NCBI RefSeq assembly: GCF_040907265.1
Contig: NZ_JBFOHP010000002.1
Location: forward strand, 1,116,001 to 1,180,000
Origin: Streptomyces sclerotialus
GTDB taxonomy: Bacteria > Actinomycetota > Actinomycetes > Streptomycetales > Streptomycetaceae
DNA length: 64,000 nt
Direction: 5' to 3'
Both the position numbers and the translations under genes were made by a program. A model generated the notes under the pieces. It saw only the letters and a list, made by a program, of their open reading frames with translations, made no database searches and was not told where the DNA came from. Positions 36,265-45,455 of the stretch are shown one piece after another (the stretch's first letter is position 1; every line of letters starts with the position of its first letter).

Positions 36265-36354
36265 GTGACGGTGGAGAACGTCGTCGGGTTGGTGATCGCC
36301 ATGTGTCTGGTCGGCTACCTCGTCCTGGCCTGCATCTTCCGGGACCGCTTCTGA
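36265..36354 (+). CDS. kdpF: KdpF, orphan copy
   Basis: A 29-residue single-helix peptide: VTVENVVGLVIAMCLVGYLV followed by LACIFRDRF. It aligns along its whole length with the kdpF of the operon at 40721 (ENxVGL, GYLVLA, RF end), so it is a real KdpF rather than a chance frame. GGAGGAG lies 9 nt before the GTG. No kdpA follows; the next 120 bases are non-coding. KdpF stabilises the KdpABC complex, so a separate copy could serve the main complex or the orphan KdpB. Confidence 0.8.
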   Translation: MTVENVVGLVIAMCLVGYLVLACIFRDRF

Positions 36355-36478
36355 CCTGGGCAGTCGTGTGCCACCCAGGATGGCCGGCCGTCGAGCGGAC
36401 GCGGCGCTCCGGTGGTATGCAGGCCATAGGACATGCTCTGCGGCGTGGCCAAGGCATGGCGAGCGCAGGAGGTGGGCC

Positions 36479-36709
36479 ATGACCGGCTGGACGAGACGAG
36501 AGGCTGTCACGGGGCTGCGGCACCGCCTCGCGCCGATGCGCACCCCTTTCGCGCCGGCGGCCGCGCTCGTCGCACCTACTACGGCAGGTTCCTTCTCACC
36601 CCCCGAGCCCGGCCCCATGCCGCCACTCCAGGCCCGCCTGGTCGCGGTGCTCCTGGCCGACCAGGCAGGGGCGGCACTCGGCACGGCCGGCCGGTCCGAC
36701 AACGACTGA
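36479..36709 (+). CDS. Small hypothetical protein
   Basis: A 76-residue frame with an excellent ribosome-binding site (AGGAGG 6 nt before the ATG). The product begins basic (MTGWTRREAVTGLRHRL), has a Pro-rich middle (PPEPGPMPPL) and a short Ala/Leu helix near the end (ARLVAVLLADQAGAAL). No domain is recognised. It stands between kdpF and the 11-bp repeats of the lysA unit, in the same direction. Confidence 0.45.
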   Translation: MTGWTRREAVTGLRHRLAPMRTPFAPAAALVAPTTAGSFSPPEPGPMPPLQARLVAVLLADQAGAALGTAGRSDND

Positions 36710-36737
36710 GGACTCCGGTGCCGGCACGCGGCCGCCC

Positions 36738-36791
36738 GTCAGCAACTCGTCAGCACACGCCGCCGCGCCGTCAACAAGGCGTCAGAAGGCG
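36738..36791 (+). promoter_or_regulatory. 11-bp direct repeats before the leader ORF and lysA
   Basis: GTCAGC at 36738 and 36749, and GTCAAC at 36770 with GTCAGA at 36781: two pairs with exact 11-bp spacing, the pairs 21 bp apart (two helical turns). They lie 115-168 bp before the leader ORF. Confidence 0.65.
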
Positions 36792-36905
36792 TACGCAGAC
36801 GCCCGGTTGCCCGGTTCCGTGGGCATGAGCGTCCTTGCCGGGCCCCGACCTCCCGGCTCCCCTCCAGCACCGGGGCCCTCATCTCCACTCCCAAGGAGGA
36901 ACGTC

Positions 36906-37004
36906 ATGGTTGACGTACTGCCGGCCGACGCACCGGAACCGGCCGCCTGCGCGGCCCGTCACCGGCCGACCGGCCGGCACCCGTTGCCGGGGCTGACGTC
37001 ATGA
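36906..37004 (+). CDS. 32-residue upstream ORF coupled to the decarboxylase
   Basis: An ATG after a very strong AAGGAGG site opens 32 codons: MVDVLPADAPEPAACAARH followed by RPTGRHPLPGLTS. Its stop overlaps the next ATG (ATGA). The downstream gene has no strong ribosome-binding site of its own, so ribosomes ending here are the likely source of its translation. The first half is acidic and the second half is basic with one Cys. It could be a regulatory leader, a translational coupling device or a peptide product; nothing in it matches a known attenuator. Confidence 0.6.
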   Translation: MVDVLPADAPEPAACAARHRPTGRHPLPGLTS

Positions 37005-38335
37005 CCACCGTCGACGTCTCCCCGGCTGCCGCGGACGCGGACGAGCTGTCCGTGTGGCCCGCCTCCACCACCCCGCTGCCGTGCGGTGACCTCGAAGTGG
37101 GCGGGGTACCGCTCGCCCAGGTCGCCGACCGTTTCGGCACACCCGTGTACCTGCTGGACGAGGCCGAGGTACGGGAGCGCTGCCGGCTCTACGCGCACGC
37201 CTTCCCGCACGCCGACATCCGGTACACGGCCAAGGCGTTCCTCTGCCGCGCGATGGCCCGCTGGGTGGCGGAGGAGGGGCTCGGGCTAAACGTCTGCTCG
37301 GCAAGCGAGCTGGAGGTCGCGGTCGCCGCCGGCGTACCGCCGGACCGTATCGTCCTGCACGGCAACGCCAAGAGCCCACACGACCTGGAGGCCGCGCTGC
37401 GGCTCGGCGTGGGCCGTATCACCATCGACAGCCTGCCGGAGATCACCCGGCTGGCCGCGGCCGTCGGACCCCACGACGAACCCGTCAAGGTGCTGGTCCG
37501 CGTCGTGCCCGGCATCAGCACCGGGCTCCACGAGAAGACCAGCACCGGCACTGGGGTCCAGAAGTTCGGCCTGTCGATGACCGACGGCAGCGCCCACCAC
37601 GCCATCGCGCGCGTCCTCGCCCAGCCCGAGCTGGAGCTGACCGGTCTGCACTGCCACCTGGGCTCGCAGATCACCAGCGTCAGGCCTTACCTCACTGCCG
37701 TGCACCGCCTGACCGGGCTCATGGCCCGCCTCCACCAGTCCTACGGCTTCACCACACGCGAACTGGACCTGGGCGGCGGGCACGGCATCGCCTACCGGCC
37801 GGGCGAGCCCGCACTGGACATCACGGCGCTCGCCCGCACCGTCCGCGCCGAGGTCTGCCAAGGCTGCGCGGCCGCCGGGCTGCCCGTCCCCCGGCTGATC
37901 GTCGAACCGGGCCGGGCCGTCGCCGGGCCCGCCGGCGTCGCCCTCTGCCGAGTGCTCACCGTCAAGCACACGGGGGCCCGTACCTTCGTCGCCGTGGACG
38001 GCGGCATGAGCGACAGCCCACGGCCCGCGCTCCACGGGGTGCGCTACGCGCCGCGCCTGGTCGGCCGGCTCTCGCTCGCCGAGCCCACGCGGGTGACCGT
38101 GGTCGGCCGGCACTGTGAAGCAGGCGACATCCTCGCCTCCGACGTGCCCCTGCCCGGTGACATCCGTCCCGGTGACCTGCTGGCGGTTCCGGCCGCCGGC
38201 GCCTACCACCTGTCCGTGGCCTCCGCGTACAGCCCCGTCGGCCGCCCGCCGGTGGTCGCCGTGGCGGACGGGTACGCGCGGCAGGTCGTGCGACACGAGA
38301 CCTTCGACGGCCTGGCCAGGCAAGACGTCGGATAG
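37001..38335 (+). CDS. lysA: Fold-type III PLP decarboxylase, diaminopimelate decarboxylase-like
   Basis: A 444-residue alanine-racemase-fold decarboxylase. The PLP lysine is Lys78 in RYTAKAFLCRAMARW; the phosphate/substrate segments LHGNAKS, GLHCHLGSQ and LDLGGGHGI follow, then EPGRAVAGPAG, and the cysteine of the C-terminal domain is in GRHCEAGD, where the family donates a residue to the partner's active site. Sequence and length fit meso-diaminopimelate decarboxylase (last step of lysine synthesis), but the main lysA of Streptomyces normally sits with threonine-pathway genes (established knowledge), so this is probably a second, specialised copy. The cell might use lysine or a product amine in osmotic adjustment; that is an inference from the potassium setting. 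Confidence 0.85.
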   Translation: MTTVDVSPAAADADELSVWPASTTPLPCGDLEVGGVPLAQVADRFGTPVYLLDEAEVRERCRLYAHAFPHADIRYTAKAFLCRAMARWVAEEGLGLNVCSASELEVAVAAGVPPDRIVLHGNAKSPHDLEAALRLGVGRITIDSLPEITRLAAAVGPHDEPVKVLVRVVPGISTGLHEKTSTGTGVQKFGLSMTDGSAHHAIARVLAQPELELTGLHCHLGSQITSVRPYLTAVHRLTGLMARLHQSYGFTTRELDLGGGHGIAYRPGEPALDITALARTVRAEVCQGCAAAGLPVPRLIVEPGRAVAGPAGVALCRVLTVKHTGARTFVAVDGGMSDSPRPALHGVRYAPRLVGRLSLAEPTRVTVVGRHCEAGDILASDVPLPGDIRPGDLLAVPAAGAYHLSVASAYSPVGRPPVVAVADGYARQVVRHETFDGLARQDVG

Positions 38336-38465
38336 CGGGTCCGGCGTCCGCATCGCCGCCATGCCGGCGGCGTCTCCCGTGAGACCACCTCCGAGCGGCC
38401 GCGTGTCCCCTTCCGCCGCCCGGAGGTGCCCACGGCCTCTTCTGCGCTGCCCTCCCGCTCCCACC

Positions 38466-38515
38466 GTCAACGGACCGTGAAGACCGGGGCCAACGGCGCG
38501 AAGAACGCGTCAGGG
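38466..38515 (+). promoter_or_regulatory. 11-bp direct repeats before the KimA-like gene
   Basis: GTCAAC at 38466 and GTGAAG at 38477 are 11 bp apart; a weaker GCCAAC follows at 38489 and GTCAGG with the full GTCAGGGCGGC unit is at 38509. They lie 67-116 bp before the start of the transporter gene. Confidence 0.5.
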
Positions 38516-38581
38516 CGGCACGCGACGGCCCCCGGGCGGCCCGAACCTGGGCGGACCCATGTATGCCGAAGGAGTACCCGC

Positions 38582-40438
38582 ATGTCCGTCCTGACCAGCG
38601 AATACGGCAGTGCCCCCGCGCACGAGGACCCGTCGGACCCGCCCGACCGCGACCCCGGCGAACGGCACCGGCTCACGACGGTCACCGGCCTCGCCGCCCT
38701 CTCGCTGGACGCGATGGCCTCGGTGGCGTACGGCCCCGAGGCGATCGTGCTGGTGCTGGCCGCGGCGGGCGGCTACGGACTCGGCTTCACCCTGCCGGTG
38801 ACGCTGGCGATCGCCGGGCTGCTGGCGGTGCTGGTGGCCTCGTACCGGCAGGTGATCGCCGCCTTCCCGGACGGCGGCGGCTCCTACGCGGTGGCCAGGA
38901 CGTACCTGGGCCGGCGCGCCGGCCTGGCCGCCGCGGGATCGCTGGTACTGGATTACGTACTGAACGTCGCGGTGGCGGTCACCGCCGGTGTCGCCGCCCT
39001 CACCTCCGCCTTCCCTGCGCTCCACCCGGACCGGCTGTGGCTGTGCCTGGCCGTCCTGGTCCTGCTCACGGCGGTCAACCTGCGCGGCATCGTGGACTCG
39101 GCGCGGGCGTTCATCGTGCCGACCGCGGTCTTCGTCCTCTCGATCCTCGCACTGATCGTGGTGGGGCTGTTCCGCTCGGCGCCGGTGAGTACCGAGGCCG
39201 CTGCCGGGCACGCCCCTGTGCTGGCCGACAACGCCACCGGCGTCGGTGCGCTGCTGCTGCTCAAGGCGTTCGCGTCCGGCTGCTCCGCGCTCACCGGTGT
39301 CGAGGCGATCGCCAATGCCGTGCCCTCCTTCCGGGTTCCGCGGGCCAGGCGGGCGCAGCACGCCGAGGTCGCCCTCGGCGCGATCCTCGGCGTGATGCTG
39401 ATCGGGCTCGGAGTGCTGATCTCACGGTTCGGGCTGCAGCCGGTCGAAGGCGTCACGGTCCTCGCACAACTCGCCGATGCCGCGCTCGGACACAACTGGG
39501 CCTTCTACCTCGTGCAGTTCGCGACGACGATGCTGCTCGCACTGTCCGCGAACACGTCCTTCGGCGGCCTGCCGGTACTGCTGAAGCTGCTGGCCCGCGA
39601 CAACTACGTACCGCATGTCTTCACGCTCAAGGCCGACCGCCAGGTCCACCGGCACGGCGTGCTGGCCCTGGCCGGCATTTCGGCGGCACTCCTGGTCTTC
39701 TCCGGCGGGAACACCAATGCCCTCGTCCCGCTCTTCGCGATCGGCGTCTTCATCGGCTTCACCCTCGCCCAGACCGGCATGGTCCGCCACTGGCGTCAGG
39801 TACGCGGCCCCAAGTGGCGTGCCAAGGCATTCCTGAACTGTTCCGGTGCGGTCCTCACCGGCGTATCGGCGGTGGTGGTCACCGCCACGAAGTTCGGCGA
39901 CGGCGCATGGCTCGTCGTCATCGCTCTGCCCCTGCTGGTCGCGGCCTTCGAGACGGTGCACCGTACCTACGCGGCAATCGGCGAGCGGCTGGGGCTCGGC
40001 CGGGTCCCCGAGTGCCCGCACCGGGACCGCTCACTGGTGATTGTTCCGGTGTCGGGTCTGTCGAAGCTGACCAGCGAGGCGCTGACCGCCGCCGTGTCCC
40101 TCGGCGACGAGGTACGAGCGGTGACCGTCTGCCATCCCGACGCCGAGGACCGTGCCCGGACCGACGCGCTGGAGCGGGACTGGGCACTGTGGGAGCCGGG
40201 CGTTCCGCTGGTCCGCCTCCGTTACGAGCGCCGGGCACTGGGCCGCCCGGTCGCCGCGTACGTGCGAGAGGTCGCGGCCGCCGAGCCCGGTACCCGGATC
40301 ACCGTCCTGATCCCGGAGGTCGAGCCCGCCCGGCTGTGGCAGCGGATGCTGCAGAACCAGCGGGGCGCGATCGTCGCCCACGCCGTGCGCCGCGACACCG
40401 ACGCGGTCATCTGCCGGCTGCGCTTCCGACTGTCCTGA
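38582..40438 (+). CDS. kimA: KimA-like potassium importer
   Basis: A 618-residue APC-superfamily protein with about 12 transmembrane helices (residues ~35-480) and a ~130-residue cytosolic C-terminal domain (RSLVIVPVSGLSKLTSEAL opens it). The N-terminal part follows Bacillus subtilis KimA closely in pattern: LAALSLDAMASVAYGPEAIV, PDGGGSYAVARTYLG, AAGSLVLDYVLNVAVAV and TSAFPALHP. KimA is a high-affinity K+/H+ symporter that is shut by cyclic di-AMP in Bacillus. The GAAGGAG site before the ATG is strong. Repeats of the 11-bp unit precede it and the kdp operon follows 200 bp later, so the two uptake systems likely respond to the same signal. Confidence 0.82.
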   Translation: MSVLTSEYGSAPAHEDPSDPPDRDPGERHRLTTVTGLAALSLDAMASVAYGPEAIVLVLAAAGGYGLGFTLPVTLAIAGLLAVLVASYRQVIAAFPDGGGSYAVARTYLGRRAGLAAAGSLVLDYVLNVAVAVTAGVAALTSAFPALHPDRLWLCLAVLVLLTAVNLRGIVDSARAFIVPTAVFVLSILALIVVGLFRSAPVSTEAAAGHAPVLADNATGVGALLLLKAFASGCSALTGVEAIANAVPSFRVPRARRAQHAEVALGAILGVMLIGLGVLISRFGLQPVEGVTVLAQLADAALGHNWAFYLVQFATTMLLALSANTSFGGLPVLLKLLARDNYVPHVFTLKADRQVHRHGVLALAGISAALLVFSGGNTNALVPLFAIGVFIGFTLAQTGMVRHWRQVRGPKWRAKAFLNCSGAVLTGVSAVVVTATKFGDGAWLVVIALPLLVAAFETVHRTYAAIGERLGLGRVPECPHRDRSLVIVPVSGLSKLTSEALTAAVSLGDEVRAVTVCHPDAEDRARTDALERDWALWEPGVPLVRLRYERRALGRPVAAYVREVAAAEPGTRITVLIPEVEPARLWQRMLQNQRGAIVAHAVRRDTDAVICRLRFRLS

Positions 40439-40527
40439 CTCACCACGGTTTCTTGACGGCTCGCCCCTTCCGGGTGCGGGCCGTCAGTGGCATTTTCGCA
40501 GGTCGGCGAGGTGCGCGTATGGGATGC

Positions 40528-40576
40528 GTCAAGGGCGAGCCACACCTCGTAAGAAAGCCGTCAACGGCAATCACAG
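40528..40576 (+). promoter_or_regulatory. 11-bp direct repeats before the kdp operon
   Basis: GTCAAG at 40528, GCCACA at 40539, GTAAGA at 40549, GTCAAC at 40560 and TCACAG at 40571: a run of half-sites at 10-11 bp steps, ending 65 bp before the first small ORF of the operon. Confidence 0.65.
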
Positions 40577-40640
40577 TGGCTCAAAAAGGCGGTTTGCTCT
40601 AACCGTCAGTGCAACATTCCTTCTCGTTCAGGAGCTCTCG

Positions 40641-40724
40641 ATGGCCGACGTGGCCTTCGTCGTCACCACACTCGCGGTCTTCGCGCTGGTGGCCCTCGTC
40701 GCCAAGGGGGTCGCAAAGCTGTGA
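40641..40724 (+). CDS. 27-residue membrane peptide before kdpF
   Basis: An ATG with CAGGAGC 7 nt upstream opens [20 protein letters not shown] followed by AKGVAKL, a single hydrophobic helix with a basic end. The stop overlaps the kdpF GTG (GTGA). It is not a copy of KdpF, which follows. As first gene of the operon it could be a further small subunit or a regulator of the complex. Its position, codons and coupling argue that it is real. Confidence 0.65.
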   Translation: MADVAFVVTTLAVFALVALVAKGVAKL

Positions 40725-40810
40725 CCGCCGAAAACATCGTCGGCCTCATCGTGGCCGCCGCCCTGCTGGGCTATCTCGTCCTCGCCCTCATTCACCCGGA
40801 GAGGTTCTGA
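40721..40810 (+). CDS. kdpF: KdpF
   Basis: A 29-residue single-helix subunit ([20 protein letters not shown] then LALIHPERF) that stabilises the KdpABC potassium pump. It follows the 27-residue peptide with a 4-nt overlap and precedes kdpA by 8 nt. It matches the orphan copy at 36265 in the ENxVGL, GYLVLA and RF-end positions. Confidence 0.88.
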   Translation: MTAENIVGLIVAAALLGYLVLALIHPERF

Positions 40811-40818
40811 GCACCACC

Positions 40819-42483
40819 ATGAGCCCCTTCCTCGCAGCGGTACTGCAGCTGCTCGCGCTGATAGCCGCGCTCGCCCTGGCGTACCGCCCCCTCGGCGACT
40901 ACATGGCCCGCGTCTACTCCTCCGACCGCCATCTGCGCGTCGAGAAGTGGATCTACAAAACCATCGGTGCCCGCCCGGACACCGAGATGCGCTGGCCCGC
41001 GTACCTGCGCGGAGTCCTGGCCTTCTCGGCCGCGGGCGTCCTCTTCCTGTACCTGCTGCAGCGGCTCCAGGGTTCGCTGCCCGGCTCGCTGGGCTTCGCC
41101 TCGATCGACCCGGACCAGGCGTTCAACACCGCCGCCTCCTTCGTGGCCAACACCAACTGGCAGTCCTACGCGGGCGAGCAGGCCATGGGCCACGTCGTGC
41201 AGACCGGCGGCCTGGCGGTGCAGAACTTCGTCTCCGCGGCGGTAGGCATGGCGGTCGCCGTCGCCCTCGTCCGCGGCTTCGCCCGGTCCCGCAGCGGGGA
41301 GCTGGGCAACTTCTGGGCCGACCTGGTACGCGGCACCGTCCGCATCCTCCTCCCGATCTCCGTCATCGGCGCGATCGTCCTGGTCGCCTGCGGCGCGATC
41401 CAGAACTTCGCCGGCATCCACGAGGTCGGCCAGTTCATGGGCGGCCACCAGCAGTGGCAGGGCGGCGCCTACGCCTCCCAGGAGGTCATCAAGGAGCTGG
41501 GCACCAACGGCGGCGGCCTCGCCAACGCCAACAGCGCCCACCCCTTCGAGAACCCCAACGGCTTCACCAACCTCTTCGAGATCTTCCTGATCCTGCTCAT
41601 TCCCTTCGCGATCACCCGCACCTTCGGCCGGATGGTCGGCTCGCTCCGGCAGGGCTACGCGATCCTCGCCACGATGGCGACCATCTGGCTCGGCTTCGTG
41701 CTGCTGATGTGGGCCACCGAGTTCGCCCACCACGGTCCGGCGCTCCAGGCGGCCGGCGGTGCGATGGAGGGCAAGGAGACCCGCTTCGGCGTCGGCGCCT
41801 CGTCGATCTTCGCGGTCACCACGACCCTGACCTCGACGGGAGCGGTCGACTCCTTCCACTCCTCGTTCACGGGTATCGGCGGCGGCATCACCCTGCTGGG
41901 CATGCAGCTCGGTGAGATCGCACCCGGCGGTGTCGGTTCCGGTCTCTACGGCATGCTGATCATGGCCATCATCGCGGTGTTCATCGCGGGCCTGATGGTC
42001 GGCCGCACCCCGGAGTACCTGGGCAAGAAGATCGGCACCCGCGAGATCAAGCTGGCCGCCTGCTACATCCTGATCACGCCGGCACTGGTGCTGTGCTTCA
42101 CCGCCGCGGCGATGGCGCTGCCCACCCCGCCACAGTCGATCCTCAACCCCGGCGCGCACGGCTTCTCCGAGGTCCTGTACGCGTACACCTCCGGTGCCAA
42201 CAACAACGGTTCGGCGTTCGCCGGTCTCAGCGCCGACACCCCGTGGTTCAACACCACGATCGGACTCGCGATGCTCCTCGGCCGGTTCCTGCCGATGGTG
42301 TTCGTCCTCGCGCTGGCCGGCTCGCTGGCGGAGCAGAAGCCGACGCCGGAGACGGCGGGCACCCTGCGTACCGAGAAGCCGCTGTTCAGCGGCCTGCTGG
42401 TCGGCACCATTCTGATCATCACCGGGCTCACCTACTTCCCGGCACTCGCGCTGGGCCCGCTCGCCGAAGGACTGGCGTCATGA
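40819..42483 (+). CDS. kdpA: KdpA, potassium-translocating subunit
   Basis: A 554-residue channel-like subunit with about 10 transmembrane helices. The four selectivity-filter repeats can be seen in part: [12 protein letters not shown] (first), [19 protein letters not shown] (second), [12 protein letters not shown] (third) and [13 protein letters not shown] (fourth). Length is normal (Escherichia coli about 557). K+ passes through KdpA and on through a tunnel to KdpB. It starts at the ATG at 40819 and its last codons overlap kdpB (ATGA). Together with B, C and F it forms an inducible high-affinity K+ pump in the plasma membrane. Confidence 0.97.
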   Translation: MSPFLAAVLQLLALIAALALAYRPLGDYMARVYSSDRHLRVEKWIYKTIGARPDTEMRWPAYLRGVLAFSAAGVLFLYLLQRLQGSLPGSLGFASIDPDQAFNTAASFVANTNWQSYAGEQAMGHVVQTGGLAVQNFVSAAVGMAVAVALVRGFARSRSGELGNFWADLVRGTVRILLPISVIGAIVLVACGAIQNFAGIHEVGQFMGGHQQWQGGAYASQEVIKELGTNGGGLANANSAHPFENPNGFTNLFEIFLILLIPFAITRTFGRMVGSLRQGYAILATMATIWLGFVLLMWATEFAHHGPALQAAGGAMEGKETRFGVGASSIFAVTTTLTSTGAVDSFHSSFTGIGGGITLLGMQLGEIAPGGVGSGLYGMLIMAIIAVFIAGLMVGRTPEYLGKKIGTREIKLAACYILITPALVLCFTAAAMALPTPPQSILNPGAHGFSEVLYAYTSGANNNGSAFAGLSADTPWFNTTIGLAMLLGRFLPMVFVLALAGSLAEQKPTPETAGTLRTEKPLFSGLLVGTILIITGLTYFPALALGPLAEGLAS

Positions 42484-44645
42484 CCACCGAAACAACGAAG
42501 ACCGACACGACGAAAACCGATCCGACGAACCAAGAGAACGCGATGTCCTCAGCCACTCCCACGCGGGCACCGCACCAGGACCTGCCGACCGGGCACAAGG
42601 ATGAGGGGCGGGTCGGCTCGGGCCTGTTCGAGCCCAGGCAGCTGATCAAGTCGCTGCCGGACGCGGTGCGCAAGGTCGACCCCCGCGTCATGATCAAGTC
42701 TCCGGTCATGTTCGTGGTCCTGGTCGGCTCGGTGCTGACCACCGTGTTCTCCTTCAAGGACCCCGGCGACTGGTTCGGCTGGGTGATCAGTGCCTGGCTG
42801 TGGCTGACCGTGCTCTTCGCCAACCTCGCGGAGGCCGTGGCCGAGGGCCGCGGCAAGGCGCAGGCCGACACCCTGCGCAAGGCCAAGACCGACACCGTCG
42901 CCCGCCGCCTCACCGCCGACGGCACCGGCGAGGAGCAGGTGCCGGGCACCGAACTGCGCGTCGGCGACCGGGTGGTCTGCGAGGCGGGCGACATCATCCC
43001 CGGCGACGGCGACGTCGTCGAAGGCGTGGCTTCCGTCGACGAGTCGGCCATCACCGGCGAATCGGCCCCGGTCATCCGGGAGTCGGGCGGCGACCGGTCC
43101 GCGGTCACCGGCGGTACGAAGGTCCTCTCCGACCGCATCGTCGTCAGGATCACGGCGAAGCCGGGCGAGACGTTCATCGACCGCATGATCAACCTGGTCG
43201 AGGGCGCGGCACGGCAGAAGACGCCCAACGAGATCGCGCTGAACATCCTGCTCGCCTCGCTGACCATCGTCTTCCTGCTCGCCGTGGTCACCCTGCCGCC
43301 GTTCGCCGACTACGCCGGCAAGCACCTGACCATGGTCGTCCTGGTGGCACTGCTCGTGTGCCTCATCCCGACCACGATCGGCGCGCTGCTCTCCGCGATC
43401 GGCATCGCCGGCATGGACCGCCTGGTCCAGCGCAATGTCCTGGCGATGTCCGGGCGGGCCGTCGAGGCCGCCGGCGACGTCTCGACCCTGCTGCTGGACA
43501 AGACCGGCACCATCACCCTCGGCAACCGCCAGGCCGCCGAATTCGTACCGGTCAAGGGCGTCACCGCCGCCGAGGTCGCGAACGCCGCCCAGCTCTCCTC
43601 GCTGGCCGACGAGACCCCCGAAGGCCGCTCCGTCGTCGTCCTGGCCAAGGAGAAGTACGGCCTGCGCGAGCGTACGCAGGGCGAGCTGGAACACGCGGAG
43701 TGGATCACTTTCACTGCCCAGACCCGGATGTCGGGCGTGGACGTCGACGGGCGCAGGGTACGCAAGGGCGCGGCCGGTTCCGTACTCAACTGGGTCCGGG
43801 AACAGGGCGGCACGGTCGCCGAGGACGCCGACAGCCTCGCCAACGAGATATCCGAGGCGGGCGGTACGCCGCTGCTGGTGGCCGTCGAGGACACCGACGG
43901 CGCCCGCGTCCTCGGCGTCATCCACCTCAAGGACGTGGTCAAGGAGGGCATGCGGGAACGCTTCACCGAGCTGCGCCGGATGGGCATCAAGACCGTGATG
44001 ATCACCGGTGACAACCCGCTGACCGCCAAGGCCATCGCGGAGGAGGCCGGCGTCGACGACTTCCTCGCCGAAGCCACCCCCGAGGACAAGATGGCGCTGA
44101 TCAAGCGGGAGCAGGCCGGCGGCAAGCTCGTCGCGATGACCGGCGACGGCACCAACGACGCGCCCGCCCTGGCCCAGGCCGACGTCGGCGTGGCCATGAA
44201 CACCGGCACCTCCGCCGCCAAGGAGGCCGGGAACATGGTCGACCTCGACTCCAACCCGACGAAACTCATCGAGATCGTCGAGATCGGCAAGCAACTCCTC
44301 ATCACCCGCGGGGCGTTGACGACGTTCTCGATCGCCAACGACGTCGCCAAGTACTTCGCGATCATCCCGGCGCTGTTCGCCGCGGTCTACCCCGGCCTGG
44401 ACAAGCTCAACATCATGCAGCTGTCCTCCCCCGACTCCGCGATCCTCTCCGCGGTCATCTTCAACGCGCTCATCATCATCGCGCTGGTACCCCTCGCCCT
44501 GAAGGGCGTGCGGTACCGCCCGACCAGCGCGGACAAGCTGCTCCGCCGCAACCTCGGGATCTACGGTCTCGGCGGCCTGATCGCCCCCTTCATCGGCATC
44601 AAACTCATCGACCTGCTCCTCTCCCTCATCCCTGGCATCGGGTGA
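42480..44645 (+). CDS. kdpB: KdpB, P-type ATPase subunit
   Basis: A 721-residue energising subunit. It shows TGES ([10 protein letters not shown]), the phosphorylation site [31 protein letters not shown] in the nucleotide domain, and [14 protein letters not shown]. The N-terminal ~40 residues are Thr-rich ([14 protein letters not shown]) and probably disordered; a second ATG in the same frame at 42543 is an alternative start. It resembles the orphan KdpB at 33272 throughout but without the Arg-rich tail. The end overlaps kdpC by 4 nt (GTGA). Confidence 0.97.
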   Translation: MTTETTKTDTTKTDPTNQENAMSSATPTRAPHQDLPTGHKDEGRVGSGLFEPRQLIKSLPDAVRKVDPRVMIKSPVMFVVLVGSVLTTVFSFKDPGDWFGWVISAWLWLTVLFANLAEAVAEGRGKAQADTLRKAKTDTVARRLTADGTGEEQVPGTELRVGDRVVCEAGDIIPGDGDVVEGVASVDESAITGESAPVIRESGGDRSAVTGGTKVLSDRIVVRITAKPGETFIDRMINLVEGAARQKTPNEIALNILLASLTIVFLLAVVTLPPFADYAGKHLTMVVLVALLVCLIPTTIGALLSAIGIAGMDRLVQRNVLAMSGRAVEAAGDVSTLLLDKTGTITLGNRQAAEFVPVKGVTAAEVANAAQLSSLADETPEGRSVVVLAKEKYGLRERTQGELEHAEWITFTAQTRMSGVDVDGRRVRKGAAGSVLNWVREQGGTVAEDADSLANEISEAGGTPLLVAVEDTDGARVLGVIHLKDVVKEGMRERFTELRRMGIKTVMITGDNPLTAKAIAEEAGVDDFLAEATPEDKMALIKREQAGGKLVAMTGDGTNDAPALAQADVGVAMNTGTSAAKEAGNMVDLDSNPTKLIEIVEIGKQLLITRGALTTFSIANDVAKYFAIIPALFAAVYPGLDKLNIMQLSSPDSAILSAVIFNALIIIALVPLALKGVRYRPTSADKLLRRNLGIYGLGGLIAPFIGIKLIDLLLSLIPGIG

Positions 44646-45322
44646 CGCCCACCATGAACAACTCGGTAACGAACACCGCGCGACTGTTCGGCGCGGGCCT
44701 GCGCGCCCTCCTCGTCCTCACCGTCGTGTGCGGCGTGCTGTACCCGCTCGCCGTCACCGGCATCGCCCAGGCCCTCTTTCACCACCAGGCCAACGGCTCC
44801 GAGATCAGGAGCGAAGGCAAGGTCGTCGGCTCCGAACTCATCGGCCAGCGCTACGACCTGCCGCTCAAGAAGGGCCAGGAGACTCCGCAGCCCGACCTCA
44901 AGTGGTTCCAGCCGCGCCCCTCCAACGGCCTCGGCACCAACACGCTCAACACCCAGTACAAGCTGCTGGTGTCGGGCGCGACCAACCTCGCAGCCGACAA
45001 CCCCGAGCTCATCAAGTCGGTGAAGGAGGCGCAGACCGCCGTCATCAAGGACAACTCGGTGAACGGCTACCGGGTGAAGCCCTCCGACATCCCGGCCGAC
45101 GCCGTCACGTCCTCCGGATCCGGCCTCGACCCGGACATCTCGCCCGAGTACGCACAGCTCCAGGTGCACCGCGTCGCGGAGCGCAACCACCTCCCCGTCG
45201 CACGGGTGGAGAAGCTGGTCGAGGACCACACCGACGGCCGTGTCGCCGGCTTCATGGGCGAGCCCCGGGTCAATGTCCTCGAGCTCAACGTCGCACTCAG
45301 GGAACTCACCGAGAAGGGCTGA
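44642..45322 (+). CDS. kdpC: KdpC, potassium pump accessory subunit
   Basis: A 226-residue protein with one N-terminal transmembrane helix ([21 protein letters not shown]) and an extracytoplasmic domain. Family segments are present: [38 protein letters not shown] and a final LNVALREL. KdpC helps the pump gain its high affinity. GTG at 44642 is the coupled start; an ATG four codons later is possible. It ends 133 bp before kdpE. Confidence 0.95.
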   Translation: MTPTMNNSVTNTARLFGAGLRALLVLTVVCGVLYPLAVTGIAQALFHHQANGSEIRSEGKVVGSELIGQRYDLPLKKGQETPQPDLKWFQPRPSNGLGTNTLNTQYKLLVSGATNLAADNPELIKSVKEAQTAVIKDNSVNGYRVKPSDIPADAVTSSGSGLDPDISPEYAQLQVHRVAERNHLPVARVEKLVEDHTDGRVAGFMGEPRVNVLELNVALRELTEKG

Positions 45323-45455
45323 TGGGCTTACCCGCACGACCGCGCACCGACGGGCTCAGGACCACCCCTGACCCCGTCGGTTGCCGCACTCACCGAACCG
45401 GTGACGGCACGAGCGGTCCCCACGACCACATCTACGGCAGGAAGGGCGCGGACCG

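Noticed and set aside
38336..38581. Cyclic di-AMP (ydaO-type) riboswitch before the KimA-like gene
   Set aside because: Expected because KimA genes in Firmicutes often have one; I could not find its conserved core or a matching stem arrangement.
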